A stretch of 64,000 nucleotides of DNA, from the NCBI GenBank assembly GCA_001556125.1, contig LSIG01000205.1, positions 1-64,000 on the forward strand. The letters are read 5' to 3'. The DNA is from Rhizobiales bacterium CCH10-E5. Its GTDB lineage: Bacteria; Pseudomonadota; Alphaproteobacteria; Rhizobiales; Beijerinckiaceae. A program made the translations under genes and the position numbers. Under the pieces are notes generated by a model. It was not told the DNA's origin, did not search any database, and was given only the letters and a program-made list of their open reading frames with translations. This document shows, piece after piece, positions 43,631-52,295 of this stretch (position 1 is the stretch's first letter; every line of letters begins with the position of its first letter).

Positions 43631-44511
43631 GCCGCGGCGCCGAAGCCCGCCTCGCCGGGGAAGGGGAAGCGGATGAAATCCGGCTTCGCCAGCGTAAAGG
43701 CCATGCCGCCGCCGAGCAGGGTCTCTCCGGCCGCCTGCGCCTCGGCGACACGGTCGAGCCGGAGCAGAGCGAGCGCGCGGCCATCGGCGCCGGAGCCGAT
43801 CCGGCCCAGCGGCTTGCCGCCGGCTATCGCCTCGGCCCCCGTCTCGGCGGCGATGCCGCCCTCGAAGACGACCGGCACGACGCGGGTGCGGGCGGTGCCG
43901 CGATGCTGCATGCGCGAGACCACCTCCTGGCCGATATAGCAGCCCTTTTTGAAGGAGACGCCGCCGGTCTGGTCGAGCAGCGCCTCATGCGGGAAGGCAT
44001 CGCCATAGGCGAAATCGCGCCCGCCTTCGGGGATGCCGAGCGCGACGCGCCGCGCGTGCCAGTCGTCGGCGGGGGCGGTCGCGATCTCGGTGACGGCGTC
44101 GCGGTCGATCAGGGCGCGCTGGCCCAGCCCCTGCAGGCGCGGATCGGCATAGACGAGGCCGCTATCGGCCGGCAGCGCGCCGCCATCGGTCGCGGCGATC
44201 ACGGCCGTCGCCTCCGTGAGGTCGCCCAGCGTCACCTTGGCGCGCAGCTTGTAGAGCTTGAGGCGTTTCATCAGATCGACGGTCTGGAGCAGGGGCGTGT
44301 CGAGCAGGAAGCCGCCGCCCTCGTCCTCGGGGACCGCGACGATGAGAAAATCGCAGATGATCTTGCCCTGCGGTGTCAGCAGCGCGCCATAACCGGCCTT
44401 GTCCGGCGTCACCGCGTCCAGGTCGTTGGTGACGAGGTTCTGCAGGAAGGGGCGGGCCTCCTCGCCGGCGACACGGATGACGCCGCGGTCGATCAGATGG
44501 GTGACGGGCAT
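43627..44511 (-). CDS. ygfZ: Folate-binding protein YgfZ/GcvT-like, Fe-S cluster maintenance
   Basis: A 294-residue tetrahydrofolate-binding protein that supports repair or assembly of certain iron-sulfur enzymes. The hallmark motif is present as KKGCYIGQEVVSRMQHRG, and FLQNLVTNDLDAV near residue 25 is typical. It is first in the ygfZ-tag-HD operon on the minus strand. It is divergent from the dihydroorotase gene with 118 bp between. Confidence 0.93.
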   Translation of the reverse strand: MPVTHLIDRGVIRVAGEEARPFLQNLVTNDLDAVTPDKAGYGALLTPQGKIICDFLIVAVPEDEGGGFLLDTPLLQTVDLMKRLKLYKLRAKVTLGDLTEATAVIAATDGGALPADSGLVYADPRLQGLGQRALIDRDAVTEIATAPADDWHARRVALGIPEGGRDFAYGDAFPHEALLDQTGGVSFKKGCYIGQEVVSRMQHRGTARTRVVPVVFEGGIAAETGAEAIAGGKPLGRIGSGADGRALALLRLDRVAEAQAAGETLLGGGMAFTLAKPDFIRFPFPGEAGFGAAA

Positions 44512-44629
44512 GGCATCGGCTCCAGCGGACAGAGGCGATAGGTAGGCGGCTTCGCGCGCGTTCTCAACTCGCCAGCGCCCGTCGTTTCGGCTAATCGCGG
44601 TTCATTGCAGACCGACCGGGAGACCCGCC

Positions 44630-45967
44630 ATGCCGCAGACCTTCGACGTGATCCTCAAGGGCGGCACGGTGGTGAACCATGACGGGCGCGTGCAGCGCGA
44701 CCTCGGCATCACCGGCGGCAAGATCATGGCGCTCGGCGATCTCTCGCGCGCCTCGGCCGGGGAGGTCGTCGACTGCACGGGGCTGCATATCCTGCCTGGC
44801 GTGATCGACAGCCAAGTGCATTTCCGCGAGCCGGGGCTCAACCACAAGGAGGATCTCGAGACCGGCTCGCGCGCGGCGGTGCTGGGCGGCGTCACTTGTG
44901 TCTTCGAGATGCCCAACACCAATCCGCTGACGACGAGCGAGGCGGCGCTGGCCGACAAGATCGCGCGCGGGCGGCACCGCATGCATTGCGACTTCGCCTT
45001 CTGGGTCGGCGGCACGCATGAGAATGTGAAGGACATTCCCGAGCTGGAGCGCCTGCCGGGCGCGGCCGGCATCAAGGTTTTCATGGGCTCGTCCACCGGC
45101 AATCTGCTGGTCGAGGACGACGAGGGCGTCGCCGCCATCCTTCGCCAGACGCGCCGGCGCGCCGCCTTCCACTCCGAGGACGAGGGGATGCTGCGCGATC
45201 GGATGGGCCTGCGCGTCACCGGCGACCCGGCGAGCCACCCGGTCTGGCGTTCGCCGGAGGTCGCGCTGACCTGCACGCAGCGACTGGTGCGGATCGCGCA
45301 TGAGACGGGGGCCAGGGTGCATGTCCTGCACATCTCGACCGGCGACGAGATGCTGTTCCTGAAGGACCACAAGGATGTCGCGACGGTCGAGGTGCTGCCC
45401 AACCACCTGACGCTGGTCGCGCCGGACTGCTACGAGCGGCTGGGCACCTATGCCCAGATGAACCCGCCGATCCGCGACGACAGCCACCGCCAGCGCATCT
45501 GGTGGGGGCTCACACAGGGCATCGTCGACGTGCTCGGCTCCGATCACGCGCCGCATACGCATGAGGAAAAGCACCACGCCTATCCCGCCAGCCATTCCGG
45601 CATGCCGGGGGTGCAGACGCTGGTGCCGATCATGCTCGACCATGTGAATGCCGGCCGGCTGACGCTGGAGCGTTTCGTCGATCTCTCCAGCCACGGGCCG
45701 CAGCGCATCTTCGGGATGGAGGGCAAGGGGCGCATTGCCGCCGGTTACGACGCCGATCTGACCATCGTGGACCTGAAGCGGCGCGAGACGATCACCAACG
45801 CCTGGGGCGCCTCGAAATGCGGCTGGACGCCCTATGACGGCGTCACCGTCACCGGCTGGCCGGTCGGCACCTATGTGCGCGGCCGCAAGGTGATGTGGGA
45901 AGCCGAGATCGTGACTCCCTCGCAGGGCGAGCCGGCGCGGTTCCTGGAGGCGCTGCCGCGGGGGTGA
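44630..45967 (+). CDS. pyrC: Dihydroorotase, QVH-type
   Basis: A 445-residue amidohydrolase. It probably closes carbamoyl-aspartate to dihydroorotate in pyrimidine synthesis. Features are GVIDSQVHFREPGLNHKEDL, the carboxylated-lysine block IKVFMGSSTGNLL, the metal-binding HSEDEG and LHISTGDE stretches, and the catalytic Asp in LGSDHAPHTHEEK. The first His of the usual HxH metal motif is Gln (QVH); I recall this from a group of dihydroorotase-type sequences, so activity is still likely. No other pyr gene is adjacent. An allantoinase- or hydantoinase-like role is the alternative. Confidence 0.83.
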   Translation: MPQTFDVILKGGTVVNHDGRVQRDLGITGGKIMALGDLSRASAGEVVDCTGLHILPGVIDSQVHFREPGLNHKEDLETGSRAAVLGGVTCVFEMPNTNPLTTSEAALADKIARGRHRMHCDFAFWVGGTHENVKDIPELERLPGAAGIKVFMGSSTGNLLVEDDEGVAAILRQTRRRAAFHSEDEGMLRDRMGLRVTGDPASHPVWRSPEVALTCTQRLVRIAHETGARVHVLHISTGDEMLFLKDHKDVATVEVLPNHLTLVAPDCYERLGTYAQMNPPIRDDSHRQRIWWGLTQGIVDVLGSDHAPHTHEEKHHAYPASHSGMPGVQTLVPIMLDHVNAGRLTLERFVDLSSHGPQRIFGMEGKGRIAAGYDADLTIVDLKRRETITNAWGASKCGWTPYDGVTVTGWPVGTYVRGRKVMWEAEIVTPSQGEPARFLEALPRG

Positions 45968-45990
45968 GGCTTCGCGATTGGACCACTGTC

Positions 45991-46135
45991 GTCATTCCGG
46001 GGCAGGCCGAAGGCCTGAGCCCGGAACCCATGAACACTGTCCATGACGAGACGGGCGGCGATCGCCCCGCCTTTTTGCTGAACCATCAGCGGATCTGGGT
46101 TCCGGGATCTTCGCTGCGCGAAGCCCCGGAATGAC
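45991..46135. repeat. Intergenic palindromic element 5 (CCGGGGC type)
   Basis: A 145-bp element with ends GTCATTCCGGGGC and GCCCCGGAATGAC, exact complements over 13 bp, and inner arms around CCCGGAACCCA and TGGGTTCCGGG. It lies between the convergent dihydroorotase and 2H phosphoesterase genes, where it could act as a bidirectional terminator-like structure. A CCTTTTT run lies in its centre. Confidence 0.85.
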
Positions 46136-46144
46136 GGTGGAGGT

Positions 46145-46654
46145 TCACCCCAGCATCGCCGTCTCGACGATGCGCCAGTCGGCTATGGGCACGTCCTGGC
46201 CCGACGTCACCACGCAGAGGCGGTCGAAGCGGATCGGGCGGCCGGTCAGCGCGGCGGAGATCTGCGCGGCGGCCTCCGCTTTCGGGCCGGCCGCGACCGG
46301 GCCGTAGAGCAGCGAGACATGCGGCAGGAAGGGCTCGCGCGCCTGCGGGTCGAGCCGCTGCTTGAGCGCCGCCAACGGGGCCGACACGGCAAAGCGCGCA
46401 TAGAAGGAGCGGAAGAAAGTCTCGCTCGTCTCGATCCCCACCACCTCCCCGGAGAAAGCCGCGACCTCGTCGGCTGCGGCTGCGATCTCGGTCGCGAGCT
46501 GCGTCACCGGCCTGTCGGTATCGCCTGCGATGGTGAGGTGTGGCGTGAAGAGGGGCGTGCCGAAGCGGGCGGAGAGATCGGCGAGGACGCTCGCGAGCCG
46601 GGCGCCGTCTTCGGCCGCGGGCATGAGCCAGAGGGAGTGGATCGGGGCTGTCAT
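46145..46654 (-). CDS. 2H phosphoesterase (cyclic phosphodiesterase / 2'-5' RNA ligase-like)
   Basis: A 169-residue cytosolic protein of the 2H superfamily. The two HxT/S motifs are PHLTIAGD near residue 40 and PHVSLLYG near residue 113. It lacks the longer extensions of LigT RNA ligases, and its opening SLWLMPAAEDGARLA is close to that of cyclic phosphodiesterases, which open 2',3'- or 1'',2''-cyclic phosphates. The natural substrate is unknown. It is divergent from the ABC transporter operon, 123 bp away. Confidence 0.8.
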   Translation of the reverse strand: MTAPIHSLWLMPAAEDGARLASVLADLSARFGTPLFTPHLTIAGDTDRPVTQLATEIAAAADEVAAFSGEVVGIETSETFFRSFYARFAVSAPLAALKQRLDPQAREPFLPHVSLLYGPVAAGPKAEAAAQISAALTGRPIRFDRLCVVTSGQDVPIADWRIVETAMLG

Positions 46655-46777
46655 CAGAGCTTCATAAACCTATTGCACACGGTCCGATACAGACGTTATG
46701 TTTGCTCCAAGCGTATCGGAAATGGAAGGTTCATTCCATTTCAGCCGAGCAAAATGCGCGTTTAGGGAGATGGCACC

Positions 46778-47890
46778 GTGCCAACCGACATGCCCAACGG
46801 GCCGCGCAGCGGCGCGTCGATCGCCGTGCGCGACCTGAAAGTCGCCTATGGCGGCACGCGGGTGCTGCATGGCGTCAGCCTGGATTTCGAGCCGGGCAGC
46901 TTCACTGCGCTGCTGGGCTCTTCTGGTTGCGGCAAGACCACTCTGCTGCGCGCCCTGTCGGGCTTCGTGCCGGTCGAGTCCGGGGCGATCCTGGTCGGCG
47001 GGCAGGACGTCGCGCCGCTGCCGCCCGAGAAGCGCGGCATGGCGATGGTGTTCCAGTCCTATGCGCTGTGGCCGCACATGACCGTGCTGCAGAACATGGG
47101 CTACGGGCTGAAGCTGCGCGGCGTGCCCAAGGCGCAGATCGCGGTCAAGGTCGGCGCGCTGCTCTCGATGCTCGGCCTTTCCGGCTACGAGGACCGCAAG
47201 GTCACGGCGCTGTCGGGCGGGCAGCGCCAGCGCGTCGCGCTCGGCCGGGCGCTGGCCATCGACCCCGGTATCCTCCTGCTCGACGAGCCGCTCTCCAATC
47301 TCGACGCCAAAATCCGCATGGTGATGCGCCACGAGATCCGCGCCATTCAGCAGCGGCTCGGGCTCACCGCGGTCCATGTCACGCATGACCGCGAGGAGGC
47401 CATGACCATGGCCGACCGGCTGGTGATCATGCAGGCGGGGCGCGTCGCCCAGGTCGGCACGCCGGAGGAGGTCTATGACCGTCCGGCCAGCGCCTTCGTC
47501 GCCAATTTCATGGGCGCGGAGAACGTGCTGCCGCTGCATGTCGCCCGCGCCGAGAGCGGTGCGTCGGTGACGGCCGGCACGGCGATGGCGCGGCTCGCGC
47601 CGGACGCGGCCCAGGCGCTGCCGGCCGGCGATGCGGTCGCCTATTTCCGCGACGACGTCGCCCGGCTCGACGCCAGCGACGCAGCGGCGGGCGGGGATCT
47701 GCTGGTTCCCGGCACCATCGCCGCGCGCGCCTATCCGGGCGGGGTCTACCGCTACCGGATCGAGGCCGCCGGCCGCCAGATCACGGTCGACGACGCCGAC
47801 CGCCACGAACTCGGAACCACGATCGGCCTGCGCATCCCGCTGCAGCGCCTGCACATCTTCCCGGCATCCGAGGCCGGGATCGCCGCCTGA
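46778..47890 (+). CDS. ABC importer ATP-binding protein (polyamine/iron/phosphonate-type)
   Basis: A 370-residue ATPase. Walker A is GSSGCGKTT at residues 47-55, the signature is LSGGQRQRVALGRALA, and Walker B is ILLLDEPLSNLD with the following His in VTHDREEA. A C-terminal TOBE-type regulatory region begins near residue 245. It is the PotA/FbpC-like group that energises importers of spermidine, iron(III) or aminoethylphosphonate. The GTG at 46778 has an AGGGAGA ribosome site seven bases upstream; an ATG four codons later is less well placed. It is first in a four-gene operon. Confidence 0.92.
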   Translation: MPTDMPNGPRSGASIAVRDLKVAYGGTRVLHGVSLDFEPGSFTALLGSSGCGKTTLLRALSGFVPVESGAILVGGQDVAPLPPEKRGMAMVFQSYALWPHMTVLQNMGYGLKLRGVPKAQIAVKVGALLSMLGLSGYEDRKVTALSGGQRQRVALGRALAIDPGILLLDEPLSNLDAKIRMVMRHEIRAIQQRLGLTAVHVTHDREEAMTMADRLVIMQAGRVAQVGTPEEVYDRPASAFVANFMGAENVLPLHVARAESGASVTAGTAMARLAPDAAQALPAGDAVAYFRDDVARLDASDAAAGGDLLVPGTIAARAYPGGVYRYRIEAAGRQITVDDADRHELGTTIGLRIPLQRLHIFPASEAGIAA

Positions 47891-47912
47891 CGTCCCACAA
47901 CAGGAGTCTTCC

Positions 47913-49043
47913 ATGCGCATCCTCACGATTGCCTGCTCGCTCGCGGCGCTGATGGCGGCATCCCCGCTTTCGGCCCAGACGCTCAACGTCGCCTCGGCCG
48001 GCGACCAGAACATGGTCGACTACGTCAAGGACTTCCTCGGCCCGATGTTCGAGAAGGCCAATCCCGGCGTGAAGGTCGTCTCGGTCGGGACGGGCGCGGG
48101 CGATTCCGGCTCGCAGAAGATCTATGAGAAGCTCGACGCCCAGAAGGGCTCGGCGACGACCGATTTCGACGTCGTCGTGATCCACCAGAAGGCCGCCGGC
48201 CAGATGGTCAGGGAAGGGCTGCTCGACAAGTACACCGCCAATGTCGCGACGGCGAAGCTCGCTACCGGCGAGGCGGCCAAGAACGCGCTCGGCACCGACG
48301 TCTCGGGCTATGTCATCCCGATGTTCCAGTCGCAGACGGCGCTCGCCTACAATGCCGATCTGGTGAAGACGCCGCCCTCGACCTTCGCCGAGCTGGCGGA
48401 GTGGGCGAAGAAGAACCCGAAGCAGTTCGGCTATAACGGCATCAAGGGCGGCATGTCCGGCGTCTCCTTCGTCGCCGGCTGGGTCTATGCCTTCGGCGGC
48501 GACGCCGAGAAGCTGATGAAGGGCCCCTATGACGCGGCCACCAAGACGACCTGGGACAAGGCCTTCGCCGATCTGAAGGAGTTCAACAAGAACGCCACGA
48601 TCACCCCCGGCAATGCCGGCACCCTCGACATGCTCAACCGCGGCGAGATCGCGATCGGCCCGGTCTGGGTCGACATGTTCTATTCCTGGCAGGCCGACGG
48701 CAAGCTGCCGCCGAACATGAAGCTCAAGCTGATCTCGCCCGGCATGCCCGGCCAGCCGATGTACTACGCCGTGCCCGCCAAGGCCGGCCAGAAGAAGCTG
48801 GCCGAGGCCTTCATCGCGCTCGCCACCTCGCCGCAGGTCCAGGCCGACGGCATCGTCAAGAAGTTCAACTGGTATCCGGGCATCGACGCCAGCCATCTCG
48901 AAGGCAAGCTCGACAAGGCCGCCTGGGACAAGCTCTTCGTCGACGTCACCCCGGCCGATCTCGCCAAGAACGGCAAGGCCTTCCCGATCGCGCCCTACTT
49001 CAACGACATCCTCGAGGGCTACGAGAAGAAGGTCGCGAACTGA
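47913..49043 (+). CDS. ABC importer periplasmic solute-binding protein
   Basis: A 376-residue exported binding protein with a signal peptide ending near residue 21 (AASPLSA-Q). The mature part begins TLNVASAGDQNMVDYVKDFL and has the two-lobe fold typical of family 1/6 binding proteins (IPMFQSQTALAYNADLVK; GAIGPVWVDMF-like block IAIGPVWVDMFYSW). The substrate is not evident; iron, polyamine and aminoethylphosphonate systems share this layout. An AGGAG ribosome site precedes the ATG at 47913. A palindromic element follows the stop by 18 bp, before the permease genes. Confidence 0.9.
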   Translation: MRILTIACSLAALMAASPLSAQTLNVASAGDQNMVDYVKDFLGPMFEKANPGVKVVSVGTGAGDSGSQKIYEKLDAQKGSATTDFDVVVIHQKAAGQMVREGLLDKYTANVATAKLATGEAAKNALGTDVSGYVIPMFQSQTALAYNADLVKTPPSTFAELAEWAKKNPKQFGYNGIKGGMSGVSFVAGWVYAFGGDAEKLMKGPYDAATKTTWDKAFADLKEFNKNATITPGNAGTLDMLNRGEIAIGPVWVDMFYSWQADGKLPPNMKLKLISPGMPGQPMYYAVPAKAGQKKLAEAFIALATSPQVQADGIVKKFNWYPGIDASHLEGKLDKAAWDKLFVDVTPADLAKNGKAFPIAPYFNDILEGYEKKVAN

Positions 49044-49061
49044 GACGGCATCCCACGCCAC

Positions 49062-49152
49062 GTCATTCTCGGGCGAAGCGCAGCGCAGACCCGAGATTCT
49101 CGGCCTCCAGCCCGCTGGTCTGAGAGATGGTCGGGTCAAGCCCGACCATGAC
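49062..49152. repeat. Intergenic palindromic element 6, between binding-protein and permease genes
   Basis: A 91-bp element with ends GTCATTCTCGGGCGAAGCG and GGGTCAAGCCCGACCATGAC. It is the CTCGGG subtype of elements 3 and 4 but in the opposite orientation. The hairpin GGTCGGG...CCCGACC is conserved. It lies inside an operon, right after the gene for the abundant binding protein. Confidence 0.85.
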
Positions 49153-49209
49153 GCCAGCCTCCGGCCCGGCTCGATGCCGGGCCGCCCCTCCTTCGAAAAG
49201 CGCAGTGGA

Positions 49210-50043
49210 ATGAGCCTCTCCCAACGCCATCTGGCGCTGCTGCTGATCACGCCCGGCCTCGTGCTTGTCGCGGCGCTGTTTCTGTATCCGCTCGGCTTCT
49301 CGCTGATCTCCGCCTTCAGCAAGGACGGCGCGTTCACGCTGGAGTGGTTCGCCAAGGCGTTCGAGCTCTATTCGACCGACATGGTCTTCACGGTGGTGAT
49401 CGTGCTCACCTCCTGCGCGCTGACGGCGCTGGCCGCCATCATCATCGCCGGCACGCTGACGCTGGGCGAGAACCGCTACATCGTCGGCACGCTGAAGGCG
49501 CTCTATCGCTGGCCGCTCTTCATCCCCTTCATCGTCGCGGCGCAGTGCATGCGCACCTTCCTCGCCAAGAACGGGCTGATGAACAACAGCTTTGTCTCGC
49601 TGGGGCTGATCGAGCCGCTGCAGGCGGTGAGCTATCTCGACTGGCGCGGCATCATCGCCACCTTCGTCTGGAAGCAGACGCCCTTCGTGGCGCTGCTGCT
49701 GGCGGGGGCCCTCGCCTCGATCGACCGGGCAACGCTGGAGGCCGGCCGCAATCTCGGCGCCTCGCGGCTGCGGGTGCTGATCGAACTGGCGCTGCCGCAG
49801 GTCATGCAGACGCTGCTGGTCGCGCTCGTGCTCTCCTTCGTGACGATGCTCTCGGTGCTGTCGGTGCCGCTGATGGTCTCGGGCTCGCAGCCGACCATGC
49901 TGACCGTCGACATGGCCTTCCGCATCAACGCCTATGGCGACTACGCCACGGCCAATGCGCTCGGCGTCATCACCTATCTGATCAGCGCGGGGGCCGCGAT
50001 CCTGTATCTGCGCCGCGGCCTGTCGCAGGAGGCGCCGCGATGA
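49210..50043 (+). CDS. ABC importer permease 1
   Basis: A 277-residue inner-membrane protein with about six helices (LALLLITPGLVLVAALFLYP; ALTALAAIIIAGTLT; WPLFIPFIVAAQCM, and others). The ATPase-coupling EAA loop is present as LEAGRNLGASRLRVLIELALP. It pairs with permease 2 to form the membrane channel. The start is the ATG at 49210; an in-frame ATG at 49174 would add 12 residues. Neither has a strong ribosome site, and the gene sits 58 bp behind a palindromic element. The stop overlaps permease 2 by 4 bp. Confidence 0.9.
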   Translation: MSLSQRHLALLLITPGLVLVAALFLYPLGFSLISAFSKDGAFTLEWFAKAFELYSTDMVFTVVIVLTSCALTALAAIIIAGTLTLGENRYIVGTLKALYRWPLFIPFIVAAQCMRTFLAKNGLMNNSFVSLGLIEPLQAVSYLDWRGIIATFVWKQTPFVALLLAGALASIDRATLEAGRNLGASRLRVLIELALPQVMQTLLVALVLSFVTMLSVLSVPLMVSGSQPTMLTVDMAFRINAYGDYATANALGVITYLISAGAAILYLRRGLSQEAPR

Positions 50044-50855
50044 CGAGACTGGCCTCCTCCGCCCGCACGGTCCTGGCCGCGAGCCTGCTCGCCGCCTTCG
50101 CCTTCGTCCTGATCGGCCCGATCCTGAACCTCGCGCTCTGGTCCGTCGCCGAGCGCTGGTACACGCCCTACAAGCTGCCCGTGACCTATGGCACGCGCTA
50201 CTGGGAGCAGGTCTTCCGGCCGACCGGTGACGCCATGGCCTCGCTGGGCACCAGCGTCTGGATCGCGGTGCTGACGGTCGCGTTCGCGCTCGCGCTGTCG
50301 ATTCCCGCCGGCTATGCGCTGGCGCGCTTGAGGCTGCCGATGCGGGCGCTGTTCATGCTGATGTTCCTGCTGCCGCAGGCGTTTCCGTCGGTGGCGATCT
50401 ACATCAACGTCGCCCGGATCTTCTACCAGCTCGGCATCAACGGCACGGTCCTGGCGGTGGTGCTGGTCCATGCCGCGCATGGGCTCGTCTTCTCGGTCTG
50501 GATCGCGGCGGCGGCCTTTGCCGCGGTCGACAAGGATCTCGAACTGGCGGCGCGTAACATGGGCGCCTCGCCGCTGCGGGCTTTCTTCACCGTGACGCTG
50601 CCGCTGGCGGCGCCGGGCATCATCGCGAGCGGCATCTTCGTCTTCCTGGAATCGCTCGACGAGTTCACCGGCACGTTCTTCGTCGGCGTGCCGCAGGTCA
50701 CGACGCTGCCGTTGCTGCTCTACAATGCGGCGATGGGCGGCAACTATCAGGTCGCCTCGATCACGGCGCTGATCCTGCTCGTGCCCTCGGTGCTGTTCAT
50801 GCTGTTCATCGAGCGCTTCCTGCGGGCCGACGTGCTCGCCAAGGTCGGGACGTGA
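50040..50855 (+). CDS. ABC importer permease 2
   Basis: A 271-residue inner-membrane protein with six helices (LLAAFAFVLIGPILNLAL; AVLTVAFALALSIPAGYALA; MLMFLLPQAFPSVAIYINVA, and others) and an EAA loop LELAARNMGASPLRAFFTVT. It is the partner of permease 1 and the last gene of the importer operon. The ATG at 50040 overlaps the previous stop. The reading frame is open further upstream inside permease 1, but that is a GC-rich artefact. Confidence 0.9.
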   Translation: MTRLASSARTVLAASLLAAFAFVLIGPILNLALWSVAERWYTPYKLPVTYGTRYWEQVFRPTGDAMASLGTSVWIAVLTVAFALALSIPAGYALARLRLPMRALFMLMFLLPQAFPSVAIYINVARIFYQLGINGTVLAVVLVHAAHGLVFSVWIAAAAFAAVDKDLELAARNMGASPLRAFFTVTLPLAAPGIIASGIFVFLESLDEFTGTFFVGVPQVTTLPLLLYNAAMGGNYQVASITALILLVPSVLFMLFIERFLRADVLAKVGT

Positions 50856-50950
50856 GGGGCGGGCTTTCGCGGATCGCAGCTACAGGGTCTTAAGCTTCGC
50901 GCCCTATCGTCGGACTCGGCCCCTGCGGCCGGAAGGGCCAGCGGAGCGGC

Positions 50951-52273
50951 ATGTCGATCACGGCGGGCGAGGCGAGGAGCGGCGAGGGCGCGATCGATCC
51001 GCGCGCGGCGCAGGCCCGTGCGCGCGCGATCGCCGCCTTCCTCTCGGGCTTCGGGCTGTTCCTGCTGCTGCTGACGCTGCAGCCCTTCGCCGGGCCGCCG
51101 CAAACGCTCGAGGGCGAGTCGAGCGGCAACATCGTCAACCAGATCGGCTATGTCACGCTCGCGCTGATCTATGGCGGCGCGATGGCGGCGTTCTGCGAGC
51201 GGGCGGCGCTGGCGCGGCTGGGGACGACCAGCCTGATTATCGTCTTCGCGGTGGCGGCGTTCTCGCTGCCGCAGGCGGTCGATTCCGAGGCTTCCTTCCG
51301 GGCGCTGCTGCTGGCGAGCTTCGCCATGGTGCTGGTCGCCGGCGTGCTGCTGCTGCCCTGGAGCGAGCAGAGCTTCGCCACCGCGGCGGCGCATGCGACG
51401 CTGGCGCTGCTCGCCCTGGTCTATGCGGCGCTGCTGCTGGCGCCTTCGCTGGCGATCCATGGTTCGGAAGGTGTCGAGGGCGTCCATGCCGGCCACTGGC
51501 GCGGGCATCTCACGCACAAGAACTACGCCGCCCCGGTGTTCTCGATGGTGGCGATGATCGGGATCTATGTCTGGCGCATGGGGCTGCGCTGGCGCGGTGC
51601 GGCGATCGTGCTGCTCAGCGTCGTCTTCGTGCTCAACAGCGGGTCGAAGACGACGATGGGGTTCCTGCCGATCGCGATCGGGCTCGTGCTGCTGGCGCGG
51701 CTGACGGGGCGGCCGCGGCTGATGCTGGTCATGCATGCCTGCATGGTGATTCTGGTCGGCGCGCTGACGGTGGGTACCGTATTCTCGCCGGCGCTGCTCA
51801 AGCTCTCCGCGGCGATCAACGCCGACCCGACCTTCACCGGGCGCGACGAGATCTGGAAGTTCGCCGCCGCCAAGATCGCCGAGAAGCCCTGGCTCGGCTA
51901 TGGCTATGTCAGTTTCTGGCAGACGCCGGTGGTGACCCGGCTGGAGGAGAATTTCGAGGCGAGCTGGGACATCCGCGGCATCGGCTCCGGCCATAACAGC
52001 TATCTCGACGCGCTGCTGATGTTCGGCGTGCCCGGCGGTCTGGTGATGATCTATGTGCTGATGATCAAGCCGCTGCGGAATTATCTCGCCGCGCAGGCCG
52101 ATCCACAGCGCCGCCGCCTCGCCGATCTCGGGGCGATGATGGTGATGTTCCTGACCTATGTCGGGATGCTCGAATCCTTCTTCCTCAACCGGGCCGAGCC
52201 GATCTGGCTGCTGGCGGCCTTCTCCGTCCTGACACTGGAGCTCACCAGCCGGATGGGCGTGCGACAGGGCTGA
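50951..52273 (+). CDS. O-antigen ligase / polysaccharide polymerase (Wzy-C family)
   Basis: A 440-residue inner-membrane protein with ten or more helices. The large periplasmic loop contains HWRGHLTHKNYAA and GRDEIWKFAAAKIAEKPWLG, the signatures of the O-antigen ligase/ExoQ family. It probably joins or polymerises surface polysaccharide at the periplasmic face. The first 30 residues are cytoplasmic. It converges with an acyltransferase gene that is interrupted by a stop codon and may have modified the same glycan. Confidence 0.87.
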   Translation: MSITAGEARSGEGAIDPRAAQARARAIAAFLSGFGLFLLLLTLQPFAGPPQTLEGESSGNIVNQIGYVTLALIYGGAMAAFCERAALARLGTTSLIIVFAVAAFSLPQAVDSEASFRALLLASFAMVLVAGVLLLPWSEQSFATAAAHATLALLALVYAALLLAPSLAIHGSEGVEGVHAGHWRGHLTHKNYAAPVFSMVAMIGIYVWRMGLRWRGAAIVLLSVVFVLNSGSKTTMGFLPIAIGLVLLARLTGRPRLMLVMHACMVILVGALTVGTVFSPALLKLSAAINADPTFTGRDEIWKFAAAKIAEKPWLGYGYVSFWQTPVVTRLEENFEASWDIRGIGSGHNSYLDALLMFGVPGGLVMIYVLMIKPLRNYLAAQADPQRRRLADLGAMMVMFLTYVGMLESFFLNRAEPIWLLAAFSVLTLELTSRMGVRQG

Positions 52274-52295
52274 GGCCGCAGTCGCTGCACCGGCT

